Source: Microbulbifer hainanensis (GTDB lineage: Bacteria > Pseudomonadota > Gammaproteobacteria > Pseudomonadales > Cellvibrionaceae). Taken from it: DNA of 64,000 nt. The position numbers and the translations under genes were made by a program. Location of the stretch: the NCBI RefSeq assembly GCF_014904735.1, contig NZ_JACZCR010000008.1, forward strand, positions 28,739-92,738, in the 5' to 3' direction. The notes under the pieces were generated by a model. It had not been told where the DNA came from. It saw only the letters and a list, made by a program, of their open reading frames with translations, and did no database searches. Positions 24,433 through 33,380 of this stretch are shown in pieces (positions within the stretch are counted from its first letter, which is position 1; the number at the start of each line of letters is the position of its first letter).

Positions 24433-26160
24433 TCAGTTATCAGTCAGCCAGTCTCCCTCCTCCAGCATATCGGCAACTTCATCGATACTCAGGCACCCGA
24501 ACTGACTGGCACCGGGCATGCCGCAGATCTGGCCGTACAGCTGGCCCTGCATGAGCATCCTGACCACCGGGTGGTACTGGCTGGTGCCTTCATCCAGCAG
24601 CAGTGGCACTTCGGCGCTGTGGCTATCGCTCAAAGTCTCTATATAGGCCGCCACTGCCTTTTCCTGCTCCAGGGACAGGCCGAGGCGGCCGACCAGAGGA
24701 AACCCGACCGAAGGGGATGCGGTAGCGGGAAATTCCGGTTCCGGCCAGCAGTTGTTAGCCAGTGCGACGGCCTCAGTAATTATCGTGCCGAACGGAACAA
24801 TGGTCTCACAACGAGGCAGCGCATCGCGGGTATTGTAGAAATGCACCACGCTCCAGAGGCTCTTGAAGAAGCCGTTGTGCATAAATGCCTTGACGAAATC
24901 GCCATTGGGTTTCTTGGCGACATTGCGCAGCGTTTGCGTTCGGATGAAACCGTCGGCGTCATTGGCGATGCCAGTGTGCAGATTCAAACCTGTGTCGATA
25001 CCGGTGAGTTTCGGAATCAGCGGGTTCCCGGGCGTACCGATGTTGTGATAGGCCTGATCGGAATAGATCTGCAGCAGCTCGGAGCCGTCGTCAGTTTCCG
25101 GGTGATCACTGTGGCAAAAGGCGCACTGTGTCGCGGGCAGATTGGGGAATTTCCTGGTGAAGAAGGGGGGCGCCGGCAATTCAATGTTATAGAACAGATC
25201 GTGCCCCAGGTTTTCCTCATCGGTAAACATCACCAGCGGAAACTTGCCGTACTCCTTGTCCGGGTTCTTGTACTGCATCTGCCTGACCTGGCTGCAGACA
25301 ATCGAGTTTCTGTATTCGCTAAAATCGCTGTCGATACAGGCCAGCTCGGTACGGATGGCAATATCGCGCTTGGAGCTGAACGAGTTGATATCCTTCATTG
25401 ACTGGTAGGCGCCGGCTGACATCATCAGGCGCTTAAAGGAAATATCGAAATAGGATTCGCCGTAAACGGCGACCCCGGGACTGCAGTTCAGCGGTTCTCC
25501 CCAGGCCAGCTCGTACAGCCAGGCGTAGGGCGAGGCCGCCACGGTCTCGCACACATCCTCCCGCGACATATTCTGCTCGTTCGGGTTCGGCATGGGGTTC
25601 AGTGCCTGATCCGAAATCGGGGAGATAAATTTCCGGAAACTGTCCTCTCGCACCGGGTCGACATTGTAAAAAACCTCGGTGTCGATATGCGGAGCGGAGA
25701 ACGGCAGCGTCGGAAAATCGGGATTATCTGAGACCAGCGGGCGCCCCAGCGCGCGGCCATCCCAGAAATTACCGCCGCAATATTGCTCGGGGCCGGCGCC
25801 GCCAATATTGCACAGAGCAAAGGGCAAATTGAAGCTGGCATAGGTATTGGTCTGCGGTTTGCGCCTGCCCACCAGGCTCGGCTCGCCGTCGGCGTTGTCC
25901 ATTGCCACTTGCGTGGCATTGATGACCGGATCCGGACCGGTACCGCCGGCAGTCGGCTCATGGCAGCTGACACAACCCATCTGACCGGAACTGGACAGGT
26001 GCTTGTCAAAGAAGATGTGTTTGCCGAGCAGTCCCAGCGCCTTATCCTGATCCGTTTCCTGCGCAAACCCGGATCCACTCAGCAGGAAAAATAATAGAGC
26101 GATCAGTATCGCCCATAAGTGAATAAAACTGATTCTCTTTTCCGTTCCCGATATATTCAT
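24433..26160 (-). CDS. Large MauG/cytochrome c peroxidase-like di-haem protein
   Basis: 575 residues with a signal peptide (to about 34, GFAQ) and two haem c sites, CVSCH (63-67) and CAFCH (346-350). The first is followed by the usual NFWDGRALGR segment (about 131-140). Members oxidise substrates with peroxide or modify protein residues in the periplasm. The distance between the haems is nearly twice that of ordinary bacterial peroxidases. Residues about 180-300 form an insertion with several cysteines (Cys204, Cys226, Cys275, Cys289) that may form disulfides. It stands alone; the physiological substrate is unknown. Confidence 0.85.
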   Translation of the reverse strand: MNISGTEKRISFIHLWAILIALLFFLLSGSGFAQETDQDKALGLLGKHIFFDKHLSSSGQMGCVSCHEPTAGGTGPDPVINATQVAMDNADGEPSLVGRRKPQTNTYASFNLPFALCNIGGAGPEQYCGGNFWDGRALGRPLVSDNPDFPTLPFSAPHIDTEVFYNVDPVREDSFRKFISPISDQALNPMPNPNEQNMSREDVCETVAASPYAWLYELAWGEPLNCSPGVAVYGESYFDISFKRLMMSAGAYQSMKDINSFSSKRDIAIRTELACIDSDFSEYRNSIVCSQVRQMQYKNPDKEYGKFPLVMFTDEENLGHDLFYNIELPAPPFFTRKFPNLPATQCAFCHSDHPETDDGSELLQIYSDQAYHNIGTPGNPLIPKLTGIDTGLNLHTGIANDADGFIRTQTLRNVAKKPNGDFVKAFMHNGFFKSLWSVVHFYNTRDALPRCETIVPFGTIITEAVALANNCWPEPEFPATASPSVGFPLVGRLGLSLEQEKAVAAYIETLSDSHSAEVPLLLDEGTSQYHPVVRMLMQGQLYGQICGMPGASQFGCLSIDEVADMLEEGDWLTDN

Positions 26161-26874
26161 TGCAACCTAACTCCTGTACACCCGTTGACACCCATTTAGT
26201 ATTTTGACCGGCACTACGGTGCCGCGAGTGCTGTGGTTTCCGTTATCAGGGAAACGCACAGCACCCGGTACGCCGGTAAAATTTAGAGAGACGGAACCGT
26301 TTGCAGCGTTATTCGCGGGAAATCCATCGATAACAGCGACGCCCGGAAAGCCGAAGGTTCCAGTAAACCGCTCTGGCAGGCGGTCCACAGTTAAAGGGTA
26401 GAATTTGATCAAATATTGACCAGCAAATTCCTGCCAATAATTTCCTTGATATATGCCTGCTGAGGAACATCATTCTGCCGATCGTGGAGTGACATTCGCT
26501 TATTACCTCCAGTCCATCAAAAAGGTGCATATGGCTGCCCCCAGATCGAACTAATTTGCCCCGGCATTATTTCTGCAGAGCTGCCCCGCCCCACACTGTG
26601 CTCAACGGACATTCGCGCCACTCACGCATCCACAGCAATAAAAAAACAATTCCGCGCCAAGCAACGGTACGGAGCGCCAGGCCGGAGCGCTGTGCATCCA
26701 GGGAAAAGCTCGCGACACACACCTGAGCGGCTGCGCTGGCCGTTGAATCTTCGCCGGGACGATACGCGGTTCACGATTCCCGGACTTACCCCTTGCGGGG
26801 AACCCGGACGGACCCGATAATCGCTGTCGCCTAAAGACAAGGCCCGTACTACAGGGAATCAACTCGCTCGCCCC
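26161..26874. other. Gene-poor stretch of about 710 bases
   Basis: Only short frames without good start sites are present. One minus-strand frame (26167-26412) with a TTG start is not supported. The segment 26760-26830 can form imperfect GC-rich hairpins. The promoters for the MauG-like gene (left) and TetR gene (right) should lie in this region. Confidence 0.5.
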
Positions 26875-26904
26875 GTGCAGCGGTTGGGTAATCGGAGTAA
26901 AGAA

Positions 26905-27570
26905 TTGAGTGAAGTCGATCCGCTCAGTGTGAGCAGGCGCGATACCGTGAAGCCGCGCAAACCCCAGCGCGAAAACGGCCGCAAGAAATACGAAAAGCTG
27001 TTGGATACGCTGGAATCGCTGTTACTGGACAAGGAAGCCAGCGAAATCACCCTCGCCGACCTTAGCGAAGCCGCCGGAGTGCCGACGGCATCCGTCTACC
27101 ACTTTTTCCCGAATCGCGATGCGTGTCTGGCCGCCCTCGCAGAACGCTACTTCAACGATCCCGCAGAGCAGCTGGAATTTTTCCCCGTCTCCAATGAGTG
27201 GGCCGGCTGGCAGGACATGGTGGAAACTTTCTGCGACCGCGCGCGCGCCTTTTTCGAAGCGAATGAAGCGATCAAGAAGGTGAAACTGGGTCCCAAGGCG
27301 AGCTGGGCCGTGCGCGAACTGGCACAGGAAAACAACCGGCGGCTGGCACAGTCACTGCAGACCGCGCTGGCCCATCGGTTTGAATTGCCGCCATCAGGAG
27401 AATGGGAACAGCGTTTCCTGCTGGCGATTACCATCAACGATGCGCTGTGGTCCCTTTCCTATACGCGCTTCGGTCGCATCACTGACGAGATCGCGGCAGA
27501 GGCCAAACGCGCGGCTACCGCCTACCTGCGACTCTACCTCAGCGAATCGCCGCTACGCCGCGCGCCCTGA
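26905..27570 (+). CDS. TetR-family transcription regulator
   Basis: About 221 residues. The helix-turn-helix is at roughly 35-70 from the chosen start (ITLADLSEAAGVPTASVYHFFPNRDACLAAL), followed by a ligand-binding helical domain with no clear relatives. The start is uncertain: the frame is open from GTG 26875, but TTG 26905 is seven bases after GGAG (26894-26897) and seems better. The gene is convergent with the PepSY membrane gene and has only six bases between stops. Confidence 0.85.
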   Translation: MSEVDPLSVSRRDTVKPRKPQRENGRKKYEKLLDTLESLLLDKEASEITLADLSEAAGVPTASVYHFFPNRDACLAALAERYFNDPAEQLEFFPVSNEWAGWQDMVETFCDRARAFFEANEAIKKVKLGPKASWAVRELAQENNRRLAQSLQTALAHRFELPPSGEWEQRFLLAITINDALWSLSYTRFGRITDEIAAEAKRAATAYLRLYLSESPLRRAP

Positions 27571-27576
27571 TCCGAC

Positions 27577-28698
27577 TCAGGCTGGCGCGGCGTCCAGGCG
27601 TTTATTGCGGCGCTTGATCCGCGCCGCGCGGCGTTTTTCGCGACGGCGGTACCACAGGTAAAGCCCGGTCACCGATAACAGCAGCGGACTCAAACCCACC
27701 ACACACCAGAGTACGCGGCTGGCCAGCCCGGCAAAATCGCCAAAGTGCAGGCGGCGGTAGCTGTCGACAATCTTTGCCCCCAGCCCCGCAGTGCGAATAT
27801 CCGACGCTGCCATGAACTCGCCGTTCTGCGCATTGAAGGAGACATTACTGGCGTACTGACTCAACAGCGGATTGTCGCTGTGCACATCGCCCCAGAAAGT
27901 GATATTCACACCCGGCTCCCAGGGCATGGTGACATAGGTCGGCTCAAACCCCCGCACCTTCTCGGCGGTGCGGTCGTGCAGCGCCTGCAGCGAAAGCTCA
28001 TCGCTGTACAGCCGCTTCTCCATCGCGTAGTGCTCCTTGCCGTCCATGTGTTCACGCAGTTCATAGGCGAAGTGGGTGACATTCCACCAGGCACCGGTAA
28101 AACCGACAATAAAAAGAATCGGCGATGCAATAACGCCGGTCATCTTGTGCAGGTCACTGAAGTAAACCATCAAGCGCGCGTTCCAGCGCAGCGTGAAAAA
28201 GTTTTTCCAGAATTTGCGATAAAGGATCAGGCCGGTGAGGCCGAGCAGGCACAACAGCACGGAAAAGACACTGGTGATGGCCAGACCGGCGTCGTCGAGC
28301 AGGAACGTATAGTGCAGTTCCAGCAGCCAGTCGGTGAGGTAGTGGGTAAGATTTTGCGGTTGTGCCAGGATTTCACCGCTATAGGGGTTCAGCAGCGTGT
28401 AGAACCAATCACTACTGCCATGGGGCATCAGGAAAACCTGGTCGGCGCGGCCGTTATCCTGGAACAGTGTCCAGCCGACGACTTCGTATTCGGGGAAACT
28501 CCGGTTCACGTTGCCGAGCAGCGTATCCAGCGACATTCGCTGACGGCCGTCCACCTCGACACGCACCTTGTCCTGCATCAATGCCGAATCAATTTCGTGC
28601 TTGAACACCAGAATACTGCCGGTCAGGCAGATCACCAACAACGGCATAAAAGCGATCAACGCCATCCAGCCGTGCAGTTTGAACAGGATTTTATTCAT
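27577..28698 (-). CDS. PepSY-associated membrane protein (iron-uptake linked)
   Basis: 373 residues with four or more membrane helices. An N-terminal helix (LHGWMALIAFMPLLVICLTGSILVF, about 8-32) leads into PepSY-like periplasmic parts. A central helix pair follows (ITSVFSVLLCLLGLTGLILYRKFWKNFF; MTGVIASPILFIVGFTGAWW), and a basic C-terminus (RRREKRRAARIKRRNKR). Such proteins stand next to siderophore receptors and are thought to reduce ferric-siderophores at the inner membrane. It is 131 bases after the receptor gene, same strand, and probably in its operon and Fur-controlled. Confidence 0.88.
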   Translation of the reverse strand: MNKILFKLHGWMALIAFMPLLVICLTGSILVFKHEIDSALMQDKVRVEVDGRQRMSLDTLLGNVNRSFPEYEVVGWTLFQDNGRADQVFLMPHGSSDWFYTLLNPYSGEILAQPQNLTHYLTDWLLELHYTFLLDDAGLAITSVFSVLLCLLGLTGLILYRKFWKNFFTLRWNARLMVYFSDLHKMTGVIASPILFIVGFTGAWWNVTHFAYELREHMDGKEHYAMEKRLYSDELSLQALHDRTAEKVRGFEPTYVTMPWEPGVNITFWGDVHSDNPLLSQYASNVSFNAQNGEFMAASDIRTAGLGAKIVDSYRRLHFGDFAGLASRVLWCVVGLSPLLLSVTGLYLWYRRREKRRAARIKRRNKRLDAAPA

Positions 28699-28829
28699 TG
28701 TGGTTCGCAGATCCGCTTATTACCTTCCGCCAGTGCAAAAACCGATAGCCCAATCGCAAAAAAGGATGACGGGGCCTATCAAACCCGCCATCCAAAGCTT
28801 TGCGCATCAGCACAGGCAATCTTTTTCGA

Positions 28830-30932
28830 TCAGTAACGCCAGTTCACTGACGCGCTGAAGTTGCGCGGTGCAGCGTAGAAGCCCTGATCCCAATAGAGGC
28901 TGCTGATATATTTTTCATCGGTCAGGTTGTTGGCATTCAGGGAAAAATCCAGCTTGTCATTGACCCGATAGTTGGCGAAGGCGCGCACGGTGGCGTAGGC
29001 ATCCTGCTCGATCTTGTTGCCGTAGCCGTCAACGCGCTCAATATCATCCTGCCAGTTGATGCCGGCACCCACCTTCAGCTGCTCCAGCATCGGCAGGCGA
29101 TAACTGGCCAGCATACGCACGACATTCTTGGGCACGAAGGTGCGGGAATCCTCACCATTCTCTTCGATGTCCAGCGCGGTGTAGCCGACGCTAGCCTGCA
29201 GACCCGGCGCCAGTTCGCCGGTCAGCTCCAGCTCGTAGCCACGGGTCTCGTAATCGTGGCCCGCATAAATGGTCTTGCCGAGGTCGGCGTCGAAGCCGGC
29301 GGACTCGGAGACATTCGTGTAGTCGGCCTCAAACAGCGCAAAGGAGGCATTGAACTTACCGTCCATAAAGGCGCCTTTCACACCGAATTCATCGTTACTG
29401 CCCTCGGACGGCGCCAGGCGATTCAGGTTTTTATCCAGGTCGCGCTGGGGCATAAAGGTTTCGGTGTGGCTGGCGTAGAGCGAGTAGCTGTCGCCAAATT
29501 TGTACACAAGGCCGGCATAAGGCAGCACCTTGCCGTTGGCTTCGGTTGCCTGGCTCTCGCCGTAGGCCTCGCCCTCCCCTTTCCAGTTCACCATGCGCGC
29601 GCCGCCCACCAGCGACAGGGTATCGGTGATATGGAAACGAGTGGCGGCGTAGAGTGCAGTCTGTTCGTCGCTCCAGTCGCTACCAGTGGCGCCATCGGCG
29701 AAAACTGGATGCGGCGTCTGGCCGTTCCACTGGGTGAAGTCGCCGATGGCGGGGAAGCCGGCACCGGTGGTGTAGTCGTACAACGACAGCTCGTCGATGC
29801 TGTTCTCGGCCCAGTTGGCACCGAACATCAGCTCGTGCTCGCGACCGAGCAACCGGTAATTACCGTTGATGCGGAGGTCCAGCAGGTCGCGACTGCCATC
29901 CAGATCGTAAGCGCTGGCATAGCCGATCAGGCCCACATCGGTATCTGCTGCCGGCAGCGAGTACATGTAAAAGAGCTCGCTGGCTTGATCGGTAGCGGTG
30001 TGGGAATAGTAGGCCTTGGCCTCCCAGCCATTGGCAAAGCTGTGTTGCAGTTCGGCAAAGGCGGTGGTTTCGGTGGTATCCCAGTAGGACCAATCGGCAG
30101 CGGTGCTGGCGGATTCATCGTAATGGGTTGGTGTACCGTCGCTGTAGGTCAGCGGCAGTGCGCCCCACATGGGGCTGTCGGCCTCACTCGACTGGTAGCT
30201 GGCGCCGACGGTCAGGCGGGTGGATTCGCCCAGATCCTTATCCACTACACCGTAGGCGACGGTGGTGTCATTGCTGTAGTTGTCGAGGTAGGAATCGCCC
30301 TGGTCTTCGGCGACAACGAAGCGACCGCGCAGGCCCTCGGTGATGGTGCCGCCGACATCCGCATCCAGGCGTTTGCTGCTCCAGGAACCGGCGGTGGCGC
30401 CGATGGACAGCTGGAAATCGTCCGTCGGCCGCTTGCGCACCATATTCAGAGTCGCGGAGGGATTGCCGGCGCCGGACATCAGACCGCTGGCACCGCGCAC
30501 CACTTCGATGCGGTCGTAGATGGCCGTGTCGATGGTGCCGTTGGTATTGCCGTAGGCAGCGGGCAGTCCGACGCCATCGACCTGGAAGTTGGTGATATCG
30601 AAACCGCGCGCAGTGTAGTAGGTGCGGTCTGTCTCGACGCTCTCCACCTGCACACCGGTGGTGCTCTGCAGGGCGTCATTCAGGTTGTTGAGACCGAAGT
30701 CGTCCATCTGGCCGCGGCTAATGGCGGAGACCGACTGCGGTGTTTCCAGGCTGGACAGGCCGAGGCCGGTGGCGGTATCCATATCACCGACCAGATAGGA
30801 ATCCACCTGCTTGCCGACCACCTCGACATTCTCGATCTGCTTATCGGATTCCGCCGCGATGGCTGAATTGGCAAGGATCAGAGCCGCTGCCAGCAGAGAG
30901 CGCTGCACCGGTACACGCTTGTTATTGGTCAC
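28830..30932 (-). CDS. TonB-dependent siderophore receptor
   Basis: 700 residues with a signal peptide (to about 27, AIAA). A plug domain follows (about 45-160, with TPQSVSAISRGQMDDFGLNNLNDAL cut by the usual TTGVQVE and YYTARGF elements), then a 22-strand barrel ending FSASVNWRY. The plug pattern is that of FpvA/FhuE-like ferric-siderophore receptors without a signalling extension. Start GTG at 30932 is preceded by GAGGGG. A Fur-like box lies 50-78 bases upstream. The substrate is not predictable, and no siderophore synthesis gene is in the window except possibly the distant phosphopantetheinyl transferase. Confidence 0.93.
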   Translation of the reverse strand: MTNNKRVPVQRSLLAAALILANSAIAAESDKQIENVEVVGKQVDSYLVGDMDTATGLGLSSLETPQSVSAISRGQMDDFGLNNLNDALQSTTGVQVESVETDRTYYTARGFDITNFQVDGVGLPAAYGNTNGTIDTAIYDRIEVVRGASGLMSGAGNPSATLNMVRKRPTDDFQLSIGATAGSWSSKRLDADVGGTITEGLRGRFVVAEDQGDSYLDNYSNDTTVAYGVVDKDLGESTRLTVGASYQSSEADSPMWGALPLTYSDGTPTHYDESASTAADWSYWDTTETTAFAELQHSFANGWEAKAYYSHTATDQASELFYMYSLPAADTDVGLIGYASAYDLDGSRDLLDLRINGNYRLLGREHELMFGANWAENSIDELSLYDYTTGAGFPAIGDFTQWNGQTPHPVFADGATGSDWSDEQTALYAATRFHITDTLSLVGGARMVNWKGEGEAYGESQATEANGKVLPYAGLVYKFGDSYSLYASHTETFMPQRDLDKNLNRLAPSEGSNDEFGVKGAFMDGKFNASFALFEADYTNVSESAGFDADLGKTIYAGHDYETRGYELELTGELAPGLQASVGYTALDIEENGEDSRTFVPKNVVRMLASYRLPMLEQLKVGAGINWQDDIERVDGYGNKIEQDAYATVRAFANYRVNDKLDFSLNANNLTDEKYISSLYWDQGFYAAPRNFSASVNWRY

Positions 30933-30981
30933 AATCCATTCCCCTCGTGAATTTTGCGCGCATGATAGCCATGCACAAACC

Positions 30982-31010
30982 TAAATGCAACACATTCTCA
31001 TTTGCATTTA
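30982..31010 (-). promoter_or_regulatory. Fur-box-like inverted repeat upstream of the receptor
   Basis: TAAATGCAA (30982-30990) and TTGCATTTA (31002-31010) form a perfect 9-bp inverted repeat. Read on the minus strand, the centre contains AAATGAGAATGTGTTGCATTT, close to the AATGAGAATNATTCTCATT style of Fur sites. It lies 50 bases from the receptor start, so iron-dependent repression is likely. Confidence 0.65.
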
Positions 31011-31088
31011 GTGTCAAGGGGGAGCGACCAGTGAAACCGGGCACTACAATTGGGAGGTGGTAAACCAAACTGTTTACAGGAGCCTTCA

Positions 31089-31343
31089 ATGCCCAGCATC
31101 CCTTCTCACGCCCTGGACGTAGACTTTCCCGAACACCTCGAAACCATCAAGCGCTTACATAAAGAGGACCTGCAATTCAGGTCGAGTAGTGAGATTTACC
31201 ACAAACTGGATAAACAGATACGCGGGCTTGAAGAACGCGGCGTGACCACGGATGACAACCATTTCAACGCGCTGAAGATCCAGCGCGCACACCTCAAAGA
31301 TCAGCTTTATCACCGCATCTGTAACGGCGGCCGCATACACTAG
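31089..31343 (+). CDS. YdcH-family (DUF465) small protein
   Basis: 84 residues, mostly helical, with the conserved part HLETIKRLHKEDLQFRSSSEIYHKLDKQIRG and LKIQRAHLKDQLYH. The family is widespread in Proteobacteria, forms antiparallel coiled coils and has no settled function. ATG at 31089 is preceded by AGGAG; an upstream frame start at 31050 has none. It faces the pectate lyase gene tail-to-tail. Confidence 0.88.
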   Translation: MPSIPSHALDVDFPEHLETIKRLHKEDLQFRSSSEIYHKLDKQIRGLEERGVTTDDNHFNALKIQRAHLKDQLYHRICNGGRIH

Positions 31344-31369
31344 CCGGCAGATCGAGGGAGCGGTCGGCT

Positions 31370-32566
31370 TCAGCCGCCCGCGCCCTGCAGGTGCCGCTCC
31401 GCCCAGGCGGGATATCGCTTGATGACCTTGTTCGGGTGTTCCGTATACCAGCCGTAGCCGAGGTTGCGCTCCCGCGACAGCTCGCGGATATCGTAATAGA
31501 CGCGGCCATCGCGGTCGCCGAACACCGGCCGATCAGAACTGAGGTCGTAGAAACGCGCCCACAGCGGATCCGCGTCCCGATCCGGAATCAGTTCCCGGAA
31601 ATCGTGATTCGCCAGCGCCCAGCGGTAACCACTGATCCGGTGCCGCTCAAACCAGTCGTGAGCACTGACTATCGCCCGTTTGACCGCATCCGAGGGTTGT
31701 TCCAGTTTCATCAGGAACAGCACCAGTTCCGCACTTTCCTTCGAGGCCAGTGACGCCGGCTCAAACGCGCGTGCCGCCGCCGGAGCCAGTGTCTGCGGGT
31801 CGTGCTGGGCACCCCAGATAGTGGTGCGGCCATCGATGACCACCTGGGATTCCACCAGCATTTGCAGGCCGCGCTGCAGACTGTCCGCGGCGAGCGCACG
31901 CAATTCGCCGGGCAGGAACTGGAGTTCCGGCTCGTCCCGTGCAGCAGCGCGGACAATTTCCAGCAGATCGCAGATGGCGCCGTCGTTGAAGGTGATCAGA
32001 TCGTGGTACTTGCCGCGCAGCGGGAAGGATTGCGGCCAACCGCCGTGCGGGTACTGGGCCAGCAATATCAGGCGCAGCGCCCGTTCCGCGGCGGCGGCAT
32101 AGCGCTCGTCGCCGGTAGCGCCGTAGGCCCGCACCATCACCCAGAACTGGGTACTGGTCGCGCCGTTGTCGAAGGTGGGGATGTAATTCTTTTCGACACC
32201 GAATGCCTGGCCCGGCGCCCGCGGTGCTTTGCCCATCTCCGTGCGCTTGGACCAGCCGCCGGAGGGCGTCTGGTAGCTCAACACGATATCGGCGATTTTC
32301 TGCCCTTCCGGCGTGCGGTAATAATCAGTCCCCTTGTCTGGACCGAAGCCGAAGCGCTTGGCGTACACCGCCGGCAGTGGTTTCTGTCGTTGGAGCTGCG
32401 CGAGTTCCCCCGCCATGCTGTCGCGATCCAGTTGTTGCAACTGCTGCGACAGCGCGCGGTAATCGGCCATGTTGTGCGCCGGCTGTGCATCGGTGAGTCG
32501 ATCGGCGCTGCAGGACGCAGCGGCCATGGCCAGCACTGCGGCCAGCAATAATCTGCAAGTCTTCAT
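31370..32566 (-). CDS. Pectate lyase, polysaccharide lyase family 10
   Basis: 398 residues with a lipoprotein-type signal (LAMAAASC). The PL10 fold is shown by GGWSKRTEM, NGATSTQFWVMVRAYGATGD, QYPHGGWPQSFPLRG, FNDGAICDLL, TIWGAQHDPQTLAPAAARAFEP and SLASKESAELVLFLM. The enzyme cuts polygalacturonate by beta-elimination with calcium. ATG at 32566 was chosen instead of an in-frame start at 32605 because it begins the signal sequence. The lipid anchor would hold it at the outer membrane or surface. No other pectin gene is in the window. Confidence 0.93.
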   Translation of the reverse strand: MKTCRLLLAAVLAMAAASCSADRLTDAQPAHNMADYRALSQQLQQLDRDSMAGELAQLQRQKPLPAVYAKRFGFGPDKGTDYYRTPEGQKIADIVLSYQTPSGGWSKRTEMGKAPRAPGQAFGVEKNYIPTFDNGATSTQFWVMVRAYGATGDERYAAAAERALRLILLAQYPHGGWPQSFPLRGKYHDLITFNDGAICDLLEIVRAAARDEPELQFLPGELRALAADSLQRGLQMLVESQVVIDGRTTIWGAQHDPQTLAPAAARAFEPASLASKESAELVLFLMKLEQPSDAVKRAIVSAHDWFERHRISGYRWALANHDFRELIPDRDADPLWARFYDLSSDRPVFGDRDGRVYYDIRELSRERNLGYGWYTEHPNKVIKRYPAWAERHLQGAGG

Positions 32567-32693
32567 TATTCTGTGCTCTTTCCACTTGTGAGCAGGACAC
32601 CACAAGAATGTCAGACAGGATTATCGCATTGGTAAGGCCAATATTGCCAGCGTCGCGATCGGAGAACAATCAGGCCAACAGGGCACATCGAGA

Positions 32694-33380
32694 TCAGTGG
32701 GCAAGTGCCATTGCCAGCGCAATCGCCCCCGCCACCAACAGCGCAATGGCCCAGATCAGGTCGAAGTTAATCCACTGTTTGCGCAGTACCGCCAGCCCGA
32801 CTTTCCGGTAGACGATCCAGGCGACAATCCCCATCACCAGCAACATTGCCGCGGTGTGGACCACCACGGCTACGGCCAGGCTGCCACCACTGGACATCGC
32901 CATTCCGGCGTGATGCGCGTGGCCGGCGTCGTGGACGGCGGCCACCCCCAACAGCGCCGGCACCAGCATCAGGCCAGCACCGTGTGCGCTGGCCATCAGG
33001 AAGGACCACAGGAACAGAGCGCCGTAGCCGACTTTCATCCCGACCCAGCGCGGATGGCGGTAGTAATTGCGCAACTTGTAGGCGCCGAAGGCAAGTAGCA
33101 GTGCGGCGGTCAGCCACTGTATCCGTTGCAGGGAAAAAAACTGCAGTCCCGCAAACACCAGTAACACCACCGCGCCGATCGCGGCGGCGTGGCCGGCGGC
33201 AATTGGCAACAGCGATATCCAGACCACCCGCCCGCTCTGTTGCTGCAACCCACGCGACAGTGCAAACAGCCACCCCATCCCCGGATTCAATCCGTGAAAG
33301 GCGCCGAGTGCGACGATCGCCAGCCAGGAGCCAATCGGCTCAGGAAGAGAAGCAGTAAGAATCGGTGGAAGCGTCGCCAC
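32694..33380 (-). CDS. NicO/ArcD-annotated type integral membrane protein
   Basis: 228 residues with six predicted membrane segments. Key part: ALGAFHGLNPGMGWLFAL (24-41), similar to the HGxxP motif of NicO/RcnA-like nickel-cobalt exporters. A histidine-rich loop (AAVHDAGHAHHAG, about 148-160) could bind metal. Similar proteins are listed in databases under misleading names. The GTG start at 33380 lies inside the SBP56 gene (41-base overlap) with GAGG upstream, so the two are translationally coupled. A role in handling the metal of the SBP56 enzyme is a guess from context. Confidence 0.75.
   Translation of the reverse strand: MATLPPILTASLPEPIGSWLAIVALGAFHGLNPGMGWLFALSRGLQQQSGRVVWISLLPIAAGHAAAIGAVVLLVFAGLQFFSLQRIQWLTAALLLAFGAYKLRNYYRHPRWVGMKVGYGALFLWSFLMASAHGAGLMLVPALLGVAAVHDAGHAHHAGMAMSSGGSLAVAVVVHTAAMLLVMGIVAWIVYRKVGLAVLRKQWINFDLIWAIALLVAGAIALAMALAH

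Noticed and set aside
26167..26412. 81-residue minus-strand frame after the MauG-like gene region
   Set aside because: TTG start without a ribosome site and no known motif; could be a remnant but cannot be supported.
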